Positions 45,993 through 57,514 of a stretch of DNA of 64,000 nt are shown here, one piece after another. The stretch lies in the NCBI GenBank assembly GCA_033977485.1, contig CM066992.1, positions 105,945,450 through 106,009,449 of the forward strand, written 5' to 3'. Within the stretch, counting starts at the first letter, position 1. The number at the start of each line of letters is the position of its first letter. The notes beneath the pieces were generated by a model that saw only the letters and a list, made by a program, of their open reading frames with translations, made no database searches and was not told where the DNA came from. The stretch comes from Hydrangea macrophylla. Lineage: Eukaryota > Streptophyta > Magnoliopsida > Cornales > Hydrangeaceae. Made by a program: the position numbers and the translations under genes.

Positions 45993-48911
45993 TGTCATGC
46001 CCCGACGTAGCATAAATATGGAAAGCGTTTAATTTCCTTTATGGACCCGTAGGTCGCGACAGTTTGAAGGATCGATTCCGTCCCAAACGTCGAACAACAA
46101 TAAACAATAATCAGAGCAGAGCAATCATGGCTTACAAATATTTTCTAACTTAATAATTAATACAGCACGGGTCATCTAAAGGCACAGACCGCCTTGAAAC
46201 AAAATAATAACTTAGTGTCTATTACAGTCATCCTTATTACAAAATCAGTTTAACTTAAAAACATATGAAAGCAAATTCTGTTTCCAGCAGTTATTCTCAA
46301 TTCGCATAGTCATACTGATCAGCTTGATCATAACCTGAAAAGCCTGAACACGAATGTCCAGGACGCATCAACGTCGTCAGCTTCAAGAAGCTGGTGAGTA
46401 TTAAAAACATAACTTTAAATGTAACACATACCCACTTACCTTTTTCCATTTTTCTAGTTTTGTTAAAACAACAGTTTAACCATAGGAAGATTTCAATTAT
46501 AAAAGTAACAGGGAATATATTTAAAAATCGTTCATTCATTTAAAACAAATGATCGTGTATGAGACAATGCACCACACTCATCTTACTGACTCTTTTCTCT
46601 CGACAAAACACAACAACCCACTATCTCACTCCAGTATCTTTGAAACACTAAGGTAGCCACACTTTAGCAACGGGGTGCCAGGGAATGTCCAGTTTGCCTC
46701 ACACTTTGGTCCGGGGTACCAGGGAGTGTCCAATGCCTCACACTTTGAATACCTAAACCGCCATGCAAATACCGGAGGAACCCTCACGCAGTATCCAGAC
46801 TCGGGTATCAGGGAGTGTCCGTAGGCCATACTTTAGCACTACCATGGGTGCCAGGGAATGTCCAAGTTCGGCGTCACACACTTTAACGCCACCATGGGCG
46901 CCAGGGAGTGTCCAATTTTGCCACCGTCGCATTACAAAGATACTCTCACCGCAATCTCAACACGTCACACTTTGGTACACAATAACCAGGGAGTGTCCAC
47001 CACACAATCTCAATCTCAATCTCAATCTCATTTTCATACTCTTTCCACTCTAACCATTACTCTTTTCCACACTGACTGACACCCACATGCATGTACCACT
47101 GACTCCACATGTATGTCATGAAATTTAAACATAAAGGGATTCGCCGAATTAAAGGAACAACGCACGTATGGGGATCGATAAGTCATAATACATTGTTTAA
47201 TCTTTTCCAACATAACCAATAGTATTCTGTTTTAATAAAATTCCCAACAGGACCCTAACAGTGTTTTAAAATTAATCCAAACAGTCCCTTATACGAAAAC
47301 ACACAAAAACCAAAAACTGCCAGAAGTCGCGCGCGCGGGCCGCTCGCGCGATGTGCCCAATTTTCATTTTATTATAAAAACTTTTCTTTCTGCCTGAAAT
47401 TAGCCACCTCGCACGCGCGGGTTGCTCGCGCGAAAGGTATCTCCCGCGACCCTCGCTCGCGCGACCTGCCTATTTTATTATATAAAATCTTTTCTATCTG
47501 CCTGAAACCACGCGGCTCGCTCGCGCGATGGGTCGCTCGCGCGGGCCGCTCGCGCGATCCTCGCTCGCTCAATCGTGGCGCGAGATGAAGCAGAGGCTTC
47601 ATCTTCTTCGTCAGAACTGCTCTGTTTCAGTTTTTCAAACCCAATTTTACCCATTTTGCAATCCGGATTAAAACATGACATGTAGTATATGAATTTCTTC
47701 GTTTTTCGACGAGGATTATGAATCTACGATTAATTTGACATGAATCCAAACGTAGATCGCAAATTTTACGAAAAACTAAAAGAGGTCAAAACTTAATTTC
47801 TGATATACTTTCTCATGTGAACAAATCAAGGTCTAATACTTTAACCATAGACTTTTCATACCCAAATCTTTCATATTTCATTCAGAAAACAAGTTTTGAT
47901 TAAGTTTGGAAAATCCAAGTTTTGAGCTATGGAGTTTCAAACAAAAATTCATCAATGGTGATCACAACTTAAGCTATACAAGACAGTAAATATAACATGA
48001 ATTACATTCTAGGTGAGTTTAAAATACTCACTGAGATAGGAGATTCAAATAGATGTTGAGAAAGAAAGACCAATAAAGAAATCCACTTAAGCTTGGCTAT
48101 GGTGGATTGAAGCTTCTCTCACTATAAAATTTTGTATAACTCCCTGTGTAGCTCTCTCTCACTCTCTCAATTCAGATTGCAGAAGGTGTGGAGTGTGTGT
48201 ATAAGGGTGTTGTATGAGGGCATATTAATAGGAACCACAAAGATGAACTTGGAGGCCAAGACATTTGTTGTTCACTCAACATATGGAATTTTGTTTTAAT
48301 TACTAATATAAACACAATGATCAGCATATATGTATCTACGTATATACACTGCATATACATATGAACTCTCCAGGTTGTGAAAGGTCATGTAGGCTAATAG
48401 GGGTTAAGTTGTAATGTTTGAGAAACTTAGCTTATGTTACCAAAATTGCACACACTCAAAATGCACTTCCAAACAAGGCATGATTAATCATCACTTGCCA
48501 TAATTAGAAATAAAGCAATTGTCATTTCACAACTTTACATCACTTCCAAAATCTATGGAAGTTTGATACAGAGTGGACAATTTTAAACATAAACTGGTAT
48601 TTTTGTGATACGATGTTCATCACAAAAATACAGAAAATTTATTTTAATGAAAGAAATGATTTTCTGGTTTAATAGAAATACAGTTGGAGTTAACAGAAAA
48701 TACTTTCACCATCTTTGAAATACAGATTTTGAAATCCATACATGCATGACTAAATTTATAAAAATTGCCATTTGACCCCAACATGAATATTAATAGTCAT
48801 CAAAACAAGAATTAAAGTTTAACACATGGGAATAAAAATTAAATAAGACTAGAATACAGACTAATTATGAAAATGACGAATTTAAATTAAATGAAAATGC
48901 AGGTTGTTACA
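45993..48911 (-). repeat. 3' LTR of the Tekay-type element
   Basis: Plus-strand ends are TGTCATGCCCCGACG and AATGCAGGTTGTTACA. It contains the ACACTCCCTGG repeats (46670-47000) and the CG-rich cluster (47325-47585). Confidence 0.93.
47325..47585 (-). repeat. CpG-dense CGCTCGCGCG modules, 3' LTR
   Basis: Modules of CGCTCGCGCG-type palindromes are separated by AT-rich spacers (TTTTATTATATAAAATC and CTGCCTGAAA). The cluster has fewer modules than the 5' LTR. Confidence 0.88.
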
Positions 48912-48925
48912 TCCTTCCTCCCTTA
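48912..48925 (-). other. Polypurine tract of the Tekay-type element
   Basis: On the minus strand TAAGGGAGGAAGGA directly precedes the 3' LTR start TGTAACAACC; it is the plus-strand DNA primer. Confidence 0.85.
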
Positions 48926-48930
48926 AACAG

Positions 48931-48948
48931 GATTTCGTCCCCGAAATC
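48931..48948 (-). promoter_or_regulatory. GNRA-capped hairpin between pol stop and PPT
   Basis: On the sense (minus) strand GATTTCG-GGGA-CGAAATC is a perfect 7-bp stem with a GGGA (GNRA-type) loop. It starts 8 nt after the pol stop and ends 5 nt before the PPT. A counterpart with different stem bases is at 62536-62553. Confidence 0.75.
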
Positions 48949-48956
48949 TAGACTAA

Positions 48957-50519
48957 CTAGTCATGAAATAACTCCGGATACTTCTTCCTCATATCAGCTT
49001 CGACTTCCCACGAGGCTTCATTCTCGTCATGGTGATTCCACTGAACCTTCACCAACGGGATATCCTTATTTCTCAACTTCTTGATACTCTGATCCAAAAT
49101 CTTCACAGGTCTCTCCTTGTAAGAAATGTTATGACTCGTCTCAATATTGTCATAACTAACCACATGCGAGGGATCTCGTATATACTTTCTTAGCATACTC
49201 ACATGAAATACGTTGTGAACCCCAGACATCTTCGGTGGTAGCGCCAGTCGATAGGCCACTTTCCCGACATGTTCCAAAATCTCAAACGGTCCGATGAAAC
49301 GCGGAGCTAACTTCCCTCTCTTGAGACCGAAGCGTACTACTCCTCGGGTTGGTGAAACCTTAAGAAGTACGTGATCTCCAACACTAAATTCCAAATCTTT
49401 CCGGCGTCGATCAGCATAACTCTTATACCGGCTCTGAGCGGTCCTCATTCTTTCCTTGACCAAAGAAATCTTCTCGTTGGTTTCTCTAACCAAATCTGGT
49501 CCCAACAACTCCGTGTCACCAACCTCTGCCCAACACAAAGGAGAACGGCATGGTCATCCGTACAATGCTTCGAACAGAGCCATCCCGATACTCGTGTGAT
49601 AACTGTTGTTATAGGCAAATTCAACCAAGGGCAAGTGTGACTCCCAAGATTCTTCAAAATCGATCACACAAGCCCTGAGCATATCCTCCATGATCTGATT
49701 AACACGCTCAGTCTGTCCGTCTATCTGAGGGTGAAAAGCCGTACTCATCTTGAGCGAGGTTCCCATAGCTTCTTGCAGACTTTCCCAAAATATAGAAGTA
49801 AAATGTGCGTCACGGTCTGACACAATCGACACAGGTGCACCGTGAAGCCGCACAACTTGTTGTATGTACATCCGACTCATCTTCTCTACCGGGTATGTCA
49901 TACTATAAGCAATGAAATGAGAAGACTTCGTCAATCGATCCACAATTACCCAAATAGCGTCATGATTCTGCTGTGATCGAGGTAATCCTACAACAAAATC
50001 CATCGTAATGTGCTCCCATTTCCAACCATGAATAGGTAATGGTTGCAACAGTCTCGAGGGTCTCTGATGTTCAGCTTTGACTTGCTGACATGTCAAACAC
50101 TTGCATACAAATTCGGCCACGTCCTTCTTCATACCTTCTCACCAGAAATTTCTCTTCAAATCTTTGTACATTTTGGTCCCTCCCGGGTGAACTGTATATC
50201 TTGACCTATGTGCTTTTTCCAGAATATCCTTCCGTAGCTCACCACATCCTGGCACACATAATCTATTTCTGCACCGATATCCTCCATCAACCCCCACTTT
50301 CCATTCTGTCGGGTCTTTCTCTGACATCTTTACGAACCACGTCTGAAACTTCTCATCTTCTTTTTGAGCTCCAATAATGCGGTCGATAAGAACAGGCTGT
50401 AGGATAAGACATCCGAACAATTGTCCTTCTCCTTCTTCAGCACTCTGTACATCGAACTCTGCCAAGGTCTCCAATGCTCGCCATTCTCTAACCATTAAGG
50501 AAGCGATCGTCTCACGAGT
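48957..50519 (-). pseudogene. Integrase with chromodomain (Tekay-type pol, 3' part)
   Basis: Integrase inserts the cDNA; the C-terminal chromodomain of chromoviruses directs insertion toward particular chromatin. In order: an HHCC zinc-binding region (AHRSRYTVH through CKCLTC), the catalytic core with D in TMDFVVGLP, D in VSDRDAHF and E in GQTERVNQ, a GPF/Y module (PRFIGPFEILEHVGKVAYRL), HVSMLRKY, and a chromodomain at the end (RPVKILD, IPLVKVQWNHH, EASWEVEADM, KYPELF). The natural TAG stop is at 48957-48959. Two in-frame TGA stops interrupt it (50139-50141 after RNFW, and 49554-49556 after ALYG). All parts stay in one frame. The three core acidic residues are present. Confidence 0.9.
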
Positions 50520-52009
50520 CTATCGACTCAAAGCATCAGCGACCACATTAGCTTTACCGGGGTGGTATTCTAACGTGAAGTCGTAATCTTTGATCAGCTC
50601 CATCCATCTGCGCTGCCTCATGTTCAACTCTTTCTGTGTGAACAAATATTTTAGGCTCTTGTGGTCGGAGAATAAATCAAACTTCTCATCGTAAAGATAA
50701 TGTCTCCAAATCTTGAGTGTGAATACTACTACTGCCAACTCTAGATCATGAATAGGATAGTTCAACTCATTCGGCTTTAGCTGTCTGGATCCGTAACCGA
50801 TAACTCTACCATATTGCATAAGTACACACCCTAACCCTTGATATGACGTATCACTAAAGATAGTGAACTTCTCATCAGGCTTGGGTATATAGCCAGTACT
50901 GGTGCGATAGTGAGTCTCTCTTTCAATTCTAGAAAGGCTCGCTCATGCTTCTCAGTCCACTCGAACTTCAAATTCTTCTTCGTCAACCCAGTCAAAGGTG
51001 CTTCTATCTTGGAGAATCCTTCAACAAATCTCCGATAATAGTCTGTGAGTCCAAGAAAACTCCGAACTTCTGTAGGGTTGCTCGGCCTAACCCAGTTGGA
51101 CACAACATCTGTCTTGGACGAATCCACAGAAATTCCTTGAGATGACACCTTATGTCCCAAAAACTTCACTTCTTGTAACCAGAACTCACACTTACTGAAT
51201 TTGGCATACAAGTGGTGGTCCTTGAATGTCTGCATCGTAATCCGTAAATGTTACTCGTGTTCTTCTCCTGACTTAGAATAGATCAAAATATCATCAATGA
51301 AGATGATGACAAACTGATCCAAATAAGGCTTGAACACTCTATTCATCAGATCCATAAACACTGCCGGGGCGTTCGTCATTCCAAACGGCATCACCAAAAA
51401 TTCATAATGACCATATCGGGTTCTGAACGCAGTCTTAGGTATATCTTCCTTCCGTACCCTTAACTGATGATATCCCGACCTTAGGTCTATCTTGGAAAAT
51501 GTCGTAGCTCCTTGTAGTTGATCAAACAAATCGTCAATCCGAGGTAAGGGATACTTGTTCTTGATAGTCACGCGGTTTAATTCTCTGTAGTCGATACACA
51601 GCCTGAGCATTCCGTCCTTCTTCTTCACGAATAACACTGGTGCTCCCCAAGGCGATGTACTTGGGCGTACAAAACCTAGGTTCTCGAGCTCTTGAACTTG
51701 TTCCTTCAATTCCAACAGTTCGGTGGGAGCCATTCTGTAGGGAACCTTGGTGATCGGTACGGTACCCGGTATAAGCTCAATACAGAACTCTATACTTCTC
51801 TCGGGCGGCAAACCAGAGATGTCTTGAAATACTTCTTCGAAGTCCTTGACTACAGGTATAGACGACACTGTCGCTTCTGTACTGACGACTTCGATGTTTG
51901 CCAAACATCTTATGAGGAACATATCTCCCGAAGGGTTACATTGAAAATCAAAGGATTGATTCTCATTGTCGGGGAATGTAATTCTCTTCCTCGCACAATC
52001 CAACTTCAC
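50520..52009 (-). pseudogene. Reverse transcriptase and RNase H (Tekay-type pol, middle part)
   Basis: RT/RNase H copy the element RNA into DNA. RT has [47 protein letters not shown] and the catalytic FIDDILIYS. After a TAA at 51251-51253 it continues with [22 protein letters not shown] and [13 protein letters not shown] 2-bp TA gain in a TATATA run (about 50886-50890) shifts the frame, after which RNase H follows: [59 protein letters not shown] at 50520-50522 separates it from integrase. The catalytic motif of RT is intact. Confidence 0.9.
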
Positions 52010-53404
52010 TTAATTCTGGGAGAGCCAATCCATTCTTAGGATTATGTCGAATTCCTTCATCGATAGGACGATCAACCTTGCAGGGATTTCACGGTCTCCT
52101 ATCCGTAGAGGACAGTCCTTGCACACGTGTCCTAATCTGACTGCAGCTCCTAATGCTGATGTAGCCTTCAAAGCTTTCTCTAAACGATGAGGTAAGATAC
52201 CCAATCTCTGAATTGTATTAACAGATATGAACGAAAGAGCAGCACCCATATCAAATAACACTTTAACATGGGAGTTAAACAGAGTTAATGTACCTTCCAC
52301 TGCTTGCTGATCAGGTTGAGCTTCTCCATAATCTCCTTCTTCATACACAGTTCCATCATATCCAGCGGTATCAGGAATAACAGCATTCAAGCGGGTCTGA
52401 CCCTGTTGTCCATAAGTCACCTGCTTAGGAGCAGTGCAGAACCTGCTGATGTGACCTGGTTCACCACAGTTGAAGCAGACTATCCCTTGCTGAGCAGCAC
52501 GCCTTGGTGCCTTGCAATCTCGAGCCAGATGACCAGGGTTGCCACAGTTGAAGCATTTTCCACCACTACTTCCTTCTCCTACTCGGGGTTGAGTCGGATA
52601 GGTAATAGCCTGGGTCTTCTTGCTTCCATCGAAATTCCTCTTCTGCCCTTGGGTACGATTCATTGGTGGTCTATTCCCAAAATTACCCCTCTGAGGCGGT
52701 CGGAATTCAAATTGCTTACGGTTCACTCGAGCATCCTCTTCCAGATCGGTAGCCAAACCAACAAGTCTTTCAAACGATTTATCTAGGTGGCCGAGAGTTA
52801 GGCGACGAATCTGCGGTGTCAGCCCTTGGTTGTACTTCTGTATCTTCTTCTCCTCGGTATCAACCAGGTGTGGAGCGAACCGAGACAGTCTTTCGAACTA
52901 TGTGGTGTACTCTTGCACCGACTTGGTTCCTTGCATCAGATCCATGAATTCCTTCTCTCTTCTGTGCCTCTCCGTAGCCGGGAAGTACTTTTCCAAGAAT
53001 CTCTCCTTGAACGCAGTCCACGTCATTCCTGTAGCAGCTGTGTTCCCGATAGTAACTATGACCGAATCCCACCAATCTGCGGCAGCATCGGTCAATTGAA
53101 ATGTAGCCAATCTCATCTTATCCATCTCGTTGCATTGGGCAGCTTCGAATACGCGGTCCATCTGTCTTAACCACTGTTCCGCTTTCCAGGGTTCCGCGGT
53201 ACCCGCAAACTGCTTGGGTCTGAGCGTACAGAATCTCTCCAGCAGTTTGTCTCCAGTTTGGCGGTCTCGTCGGTTGTCATTCGTATTACTGATTCTCTCC
53301 AAACGTCTGACAAATGCTTCGAACATTCCCGTAGGATCGGCAGCCTCGGGTGCCCCCTCAATCAAATTCCTGTTCTTCCTTAGTCCTCTAGCCATTCTAT
53401 ACAT
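52010..53404 (-). pseudogene. Gag and protease (Tekay-type, 5' part of the polyprotein)
   Basis: Gag forms the particle; protease cleaves the polyprotein. The start is ATG at 53402-53404 (MYRMARGLRKN); the Met three codons later is an alternative. The retrotrans_gag core holds FAGTAEPWKAEQWLRQMD, ADWWDSV and FKERFLEKYFP. A TAG at 52898-52900 interrupts it after VQEYTT. The frame goes on to two CCHC knuckles ([14 protein letters not shown] and [14 protein letters not shown]), then protease. The protease active site reads [12 protein letters not shown], where the family has D-T/S-G-A; the Met would be expected to abolish activity. A TAA at 52010-52012 follows DWLSQN. The same frame runs on into RT. 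Confidence 0.9.
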
Positions 53405-53698
53405 GATAGTGATAGTAGAATGAGAAACATGTATGCAACAGTGCTATGAAGTAATTTAAATGACGACAATATTCAAAAGAGTATATCTTATATATAACTT
53501 CTTGTCAAGTTGATATAAAAAGCATGTATGATCAGGTCAATGCCTACCCTATCTATATGGGTTAGGAAGCATGCAAGAGTTAATGTTACAAAAATGGGGT
53601 CACTGCCCTACACTCTAATGCATGTAATTACAGTTTGCAAAAAGAGATAGAGCTAATAGTCAAAAGTAGTCAATATATACAAGGCGACATCTAAACGG
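53405..53698 (-). other. Spacer between the leader ORF and gag
   Basis: No feature was recognised in these 294 bases. Confidence 0.5.
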
Positions 53699-54304
53699 TC
53701 AGTCATCGCCATAGGTAGCCATCAAAAGGTCAAGCGAGTCAGCCTGATGAAGTCGCTGAACATAAGAGGGGCCTGCCCCAAAATTACAGCTATGTGAGGT
53801 CAACAACGAAGCAAGTCCAGGGGCATCTGCCTCTGGAAAAGCTAGCTCAAGTGCTAGTGCCTCCTCAAGGTCAACTGCGAAGTCGTCCCAACCCAAGCCA
53901 TCCTCCTCAGCGTCCTCGATAATAGGAGCAAGCACCACGTCATCGTCACCATCACCCTCAACAGCGGGGATCATTGGTGGAGGCATCTCCAGCTGTGCAA
54001 GGTGAGCCTGCACAACCTGAACCTCAAGGGGTAGATAGAAGGCATCGCTGTTAACCAAGCGAACCATCTCTACAAGCACTAAGCGCTGGATCTCGATAAA
54101 GTACAGAATCTCAAGGCAAGCACGGGACAAGTCGACCAGCCCTAACACATGAATCTGGTGCAAGAGGTCTAACTCGACGGTAGCAGCTGCACGCTGCCCA
54201 ACGGTGGTAAAATAAAGTATCGCAGAAGCTGGCACTATCGCTCCTACCGTAACCCAATGCCCTCCAAAAGCATCAGGTACAAAAAGGGGCTGAGCTGGAT
54301 CCAT
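53699..54304 (-). CDS. Unknown 201-residue leader ORF of the Tekay-type element
   Basis: An uninterrupted ORF from ATG at 54302-54304 (MDPAQPLFVPDAFGGHW) lies between the PBS and gag on the sense strand. The first half is hydrophobic and probably helical (IVPASAILYFTT, VELDLLHQIHVLGLVD, CLEILYFIEIQRLVLVEMVR). The second half is acidic (EGDGDDDVVLAPIIEDAEED and WDDFAVDLEEALALELAFPE). No Cys/His cluster, enzyme motif, signal peptide or clear membrane anchor was seen. It is in a separate segment from gag and follows TTTTTCAG, which resembles a splice acceptor. Most Tekay/Del elements are described with gag-pol only. It remains open while gag-pol has six stops. I do not recognise the family; it could be an acquired host sequence, an element-specific accessory protein or a chance frame. 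Confidence 0.55.
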   Translation of the reverse strand: MDPAQPLFVPDAFGGHWVTVGAIVPASAILYFTTVGQRAAATVELDLLHQIHVLGLVDLSRACLEILYFIEIQRLVLVEMVRLVNSDAFYLPLEVQVVQAHLAQLEMPPPMIPAVEGDGDDDVVLAPIIEDAEEDGLGWDDFAVDLEEALALELAFPEADAPGLASLLTSHSCNFGAGPSYVQRLHQADSLDLLMATYGDD

Positions 54305-54470
54305 ACCTGAAAAAGGTACTAACTTAAATCAGGAAAGAGATAATATTAAGCGTTTAGGTTCCGAGTCTATCCTCCCTGTCGTAACATCGGGTATGTAATA
54401 CTTAATGGAATGTGGAATCGGGTCTATACTGGTAAACCCTAACCTGGCTAAACTATCTTGAGATAAATAA

Positions 54471-54489
54471 TAACCTGGCTCTGATACCA
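54471..54489 (-). other. Primer-binding site of the Tekay-type element
   Basis: On the minus strand TGGTATCAGAGCCAGGTTA lies 8 nt from the 5' LTR end; TGGTATCAGAGC is the usual initiator-tRNA-Met site of plant retroelements. Confidence 0.9.
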
Positions 54490-54497
54490 CTAAATCC

Positions 54498-57400
54498 TGT
54501 CACGCCCCGACGTAGCATAAATATGGAAAGCGTTTAATTTCCTTTATGGACCCGTAGGTCGCGACAGTTTGAAGGATCGATTCCGTCCCAAACGTCGAAC
54601 AACAATAAACAATAATCAGAGCAGAGCAATCATGGCTTACAAATATTTTCTAACTTAATAATTAATACAGCACGGGTCATCTAAAGGCACAGACCGCCTT
54701 GAAACAAAATAATAACTTAGTGTCTATTACAGTCATCCTTATTACAAAATCAGTTTAACTTAAAAACATATGAAAGCAAATTCTGTTTCCAGCAGTTATT
54801 CTCAATTCGCATAGTCATACTGATCAGCTTGATCATAACCTGAAAAGCCTGAACACGAATGTCCAGGACGCATCAACGTCGTCAGCTTCAAGAAGCTGGT
54901 GAGTATTAAAAACATAACTTTAAATGTAACACATACCCACTTACCTTTTTCCATTTTTCTAGTTTTGTTAAAACAACAGTTTAACCATAGGAAGATTTCA
55001 ATTATAAAAGTAACAGGGAATATATTTAAAAATCGTTCATTCATTTAAAACAAATGATCGTGTATGAGACAATGCACCACACTCATCTTACTGACTCTTT
55101 TCTCTCGACAAAACACAACAACCCACTATCTCACTCCAGTATCTTTGAAACACTAAGGTAGCCACACTTTAGCAACGGGGTGCCAGGGAATGTCCAATTT
55201 GCCTCACACTTTGGTCCGGGGTACCAGGGAGTGTCCAATGCCTCACACTTTGAATACCTAAACCGCCATGCAAATACCAGAGGAACCCTCACGCAGTATC
55301 CAGACTCGGGTATCAGGGAGTGTCCGTAGGCCACACTTTAGCACTACCATGGGTGCCAGGGAATGTCCAAGTTCGGCGTCACACACTTTAACGCTACCAT
55401 GGGCGCCAGGGAGTGTCCAATTTTGCCACCATCGCATTACAAAGATACTCTCACCGCAATCTCAACACGTCACACTTTGGTACACAATAACCAGGGAGTG
55501 TCCACCACACAATCTCAATCTCAATCTCAATCTCAATTTCATACTCTTTCCACACTGACCATTACTCTTTTCCACACTGACTGACACCCACATGCATGTA
55601 CCACTGACTCCACATGTATGTCATGAAATTTAAGCATAAAGGAATTCTCTGAATTAAAGGAACAACGTACGTACGGGGATCGATAAGTCATAATACATTG
55701 TTTAATCTTTTCCAACATAACCAATAGTATTCTGTTTTCATAAAATCCCCAACAGAACCTTAATAGTGTTTTAAAATTAATCCAAACAGTCCCTTATATG
55801 AAATCACACAAAAACCAGCAACTGCCAGAAGTCGCGCGCGCGGGCCGCTCGCGCGAAAGGTCGCTCGCGCGATGTGCCCAATTTTCATTTTATTATAAAA
55901 ACTTTTCTTTCTGCCTGAAATTAGCCACCTCGCACGCGCGGGTCGCTCGCGCGAAAGGTATCTCCCGCGACCCTCGCTCGCGCGACCTGCCTATTTTATT
56001 ATATAAAATCTTTTCTGTCTGCCTGAAACCACGCGGCACGCTCGCGCGATGGGTCGCTCGTGCGAAAGGTATCTCGCGCGACCCTCGCTCGCGCGACCTG
56101 CCTATTTTATTATATAAAATCTTTTCTGTCTGCCTGAAACCACGCGGCTCGCGCGCGCAGCTCACTCGCGCGATCGTGGCGCGAGATGAAGCAGAGGCTT
56201 CATCTTCTTCGTCAGAACTGCTCTCTTTTTCAGTTTTTCAAACCCAATTTTACCCATTTTGCAATCCGGATTAAAACATGACATGTAGTATATGAATTTC
56301 TTCGTTTTTCGACGAGGATTATGAATCTACGATTAATTTGACATGAATCCAAACGTAGATCGCAAATTTTACGAAAAACTAAAAGAGGTCAAAACTTAAT
56401 TTCTGATATACTTTCTCATGTGAACAAATCAATGTCTAATACTTTAACCATAGACTTTACATACCCAAATCTTTCATATTTCATTCAGAAAACAAGTTTT
56501 GATTAAGTTTGGAAAATCCAAGTTTTGAACTATGGAGTTTCAAACGAAAATTCATCAATGGTGATCACAACTTAAGCTACACAAGACAGTAAATATAACA
56601 TGAATTACATTCTAGGTGAGTTTAAAATACTCACTGAGATAGGAGATTCAAATAGATGTTGAGAAAGAAAGACCAATAAAGAAATCCACTTAAGCTTGGC
56701 TATGGTGGATTGAAGCTTCTCTCACTACAAAATTTTGTATAACTCCCTGTGTAGCTCTCTCTCACTCTCTCAATTCAGATTGCAGAAGGTGTGGAGTGTG
56801 TGTATAAGGGTGTTGTATGAGGGCATATTAATAGGAAACACAAAGATGAACTTGGAGGCCAAGACATTTGTTGTTCACTCAACAAATGGAAATTTGTTTT
56901 AATTACGAATATAAACACAATGATCAGCATATATGTATCTACGTATATACACTGCATATACATATGAACTCTCCAGGTTGTGAAAGGTCATGTAGGCTAA
57001 TAGGGGTTAAGTTGTAATGTTTGGGAAACTTAGCTTATGTTACCAAAATTGCACACACTCAAAATGCACTTCCAAACAAGGCATGATTAATCATCACGTG
57101 CCATAATTAGAAATAAAGCAATTGTCATTTCACAACTTTACATCACTTCCAAAATCTGTGGAAGTTTAATACAAAGTGGACAGTTTTAAACATAAACTGG
57201 TATTTTTGTGATACGATGTTCATCACAAAAATACAGAAAATTTATTTTAATGAAAGAAATGATTTTCTGGTTTAATAGAAATACAGTTGGAGTTAACAGA
57301 AAATATTTTCACCATCTTTGAAATACAGATTTTGAAATCCATACATGCATGACTAAATTTATAAAAATTTCCATTTGACCCCAACATGAATATTAATAGT

Positions 57401-57514
57401 CATCAAAACAAGAATTAAAGTTTAACACATGGGAATAAAAATTAAATAAGACTAGAATACAGACTAATTATGAAAATGACGAATTAAAATTAAATGAAAA
57501 TGCTGGTTGTTACA
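54498..57514 (-). repeat. 5' LTR of the Tekay-type element
   Basis: Plus-strand ends are TGTCACGCCCCGACG and AATGCTGGTTGTTACA. It is nearly identical to 45993-48911 except for one extra CG-rich module of about 100 bp. Confidence 0.93.
55832..56190 (-). repeat. CpG-dense CGCTCGCGCG modules, 5' LTR
   Basis: The module CTGCCTATTTTATTATATAA...CTGCCTGAAACCACGCGG plus CG-rich palindromes occurs twice here (from about 55987 and 56098), once in the 3' LTR. A plus-strand frame across it (55798-56274) is a by-product of the repeats. Confidence 0.88.

Larger units (their letters stand above)
45993..57514 (-). mobile_element. Full-length Tekay/Del-type chromovirus (Ty3/gypsy), young
   Basis: On the minus strand the order is 5' LTR (54498-57514), PBS (54471-54489), a leader ORF (53699-54304), gag-protease-RT-RNase H-integrase with a C-terminal chromodomain (48957-53404), a hairpin, a polypurine tract (48912-48925) and the 3' LTR (45993-48911). 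Flanks are GACTA (45988-45992) and GACAA (57515-57519), a 5-bp TSD with one change. The LTRs differ at only a few sites per kb by eye, plus one extra CG-rich module in the 5' LTR. Six stops and a 2-bp frameshift disable gag-pol. Two solo LTRs of the same family lie at 8657 and 24897. Confidence 0.93.

Noticed and set aside
49371..53423. Plus-strand frames (for example 52304-52786 and 52826-53170)
   Set aside because: Antisense shadows of the minus-strand gag-pol.
55798..56274. 158-residue plus-strand frame with Ala-Arg-Ala-Gly repeats
   Set aside because: A product of the CG-rich LTR modules; not shared in length by the sister LTR.
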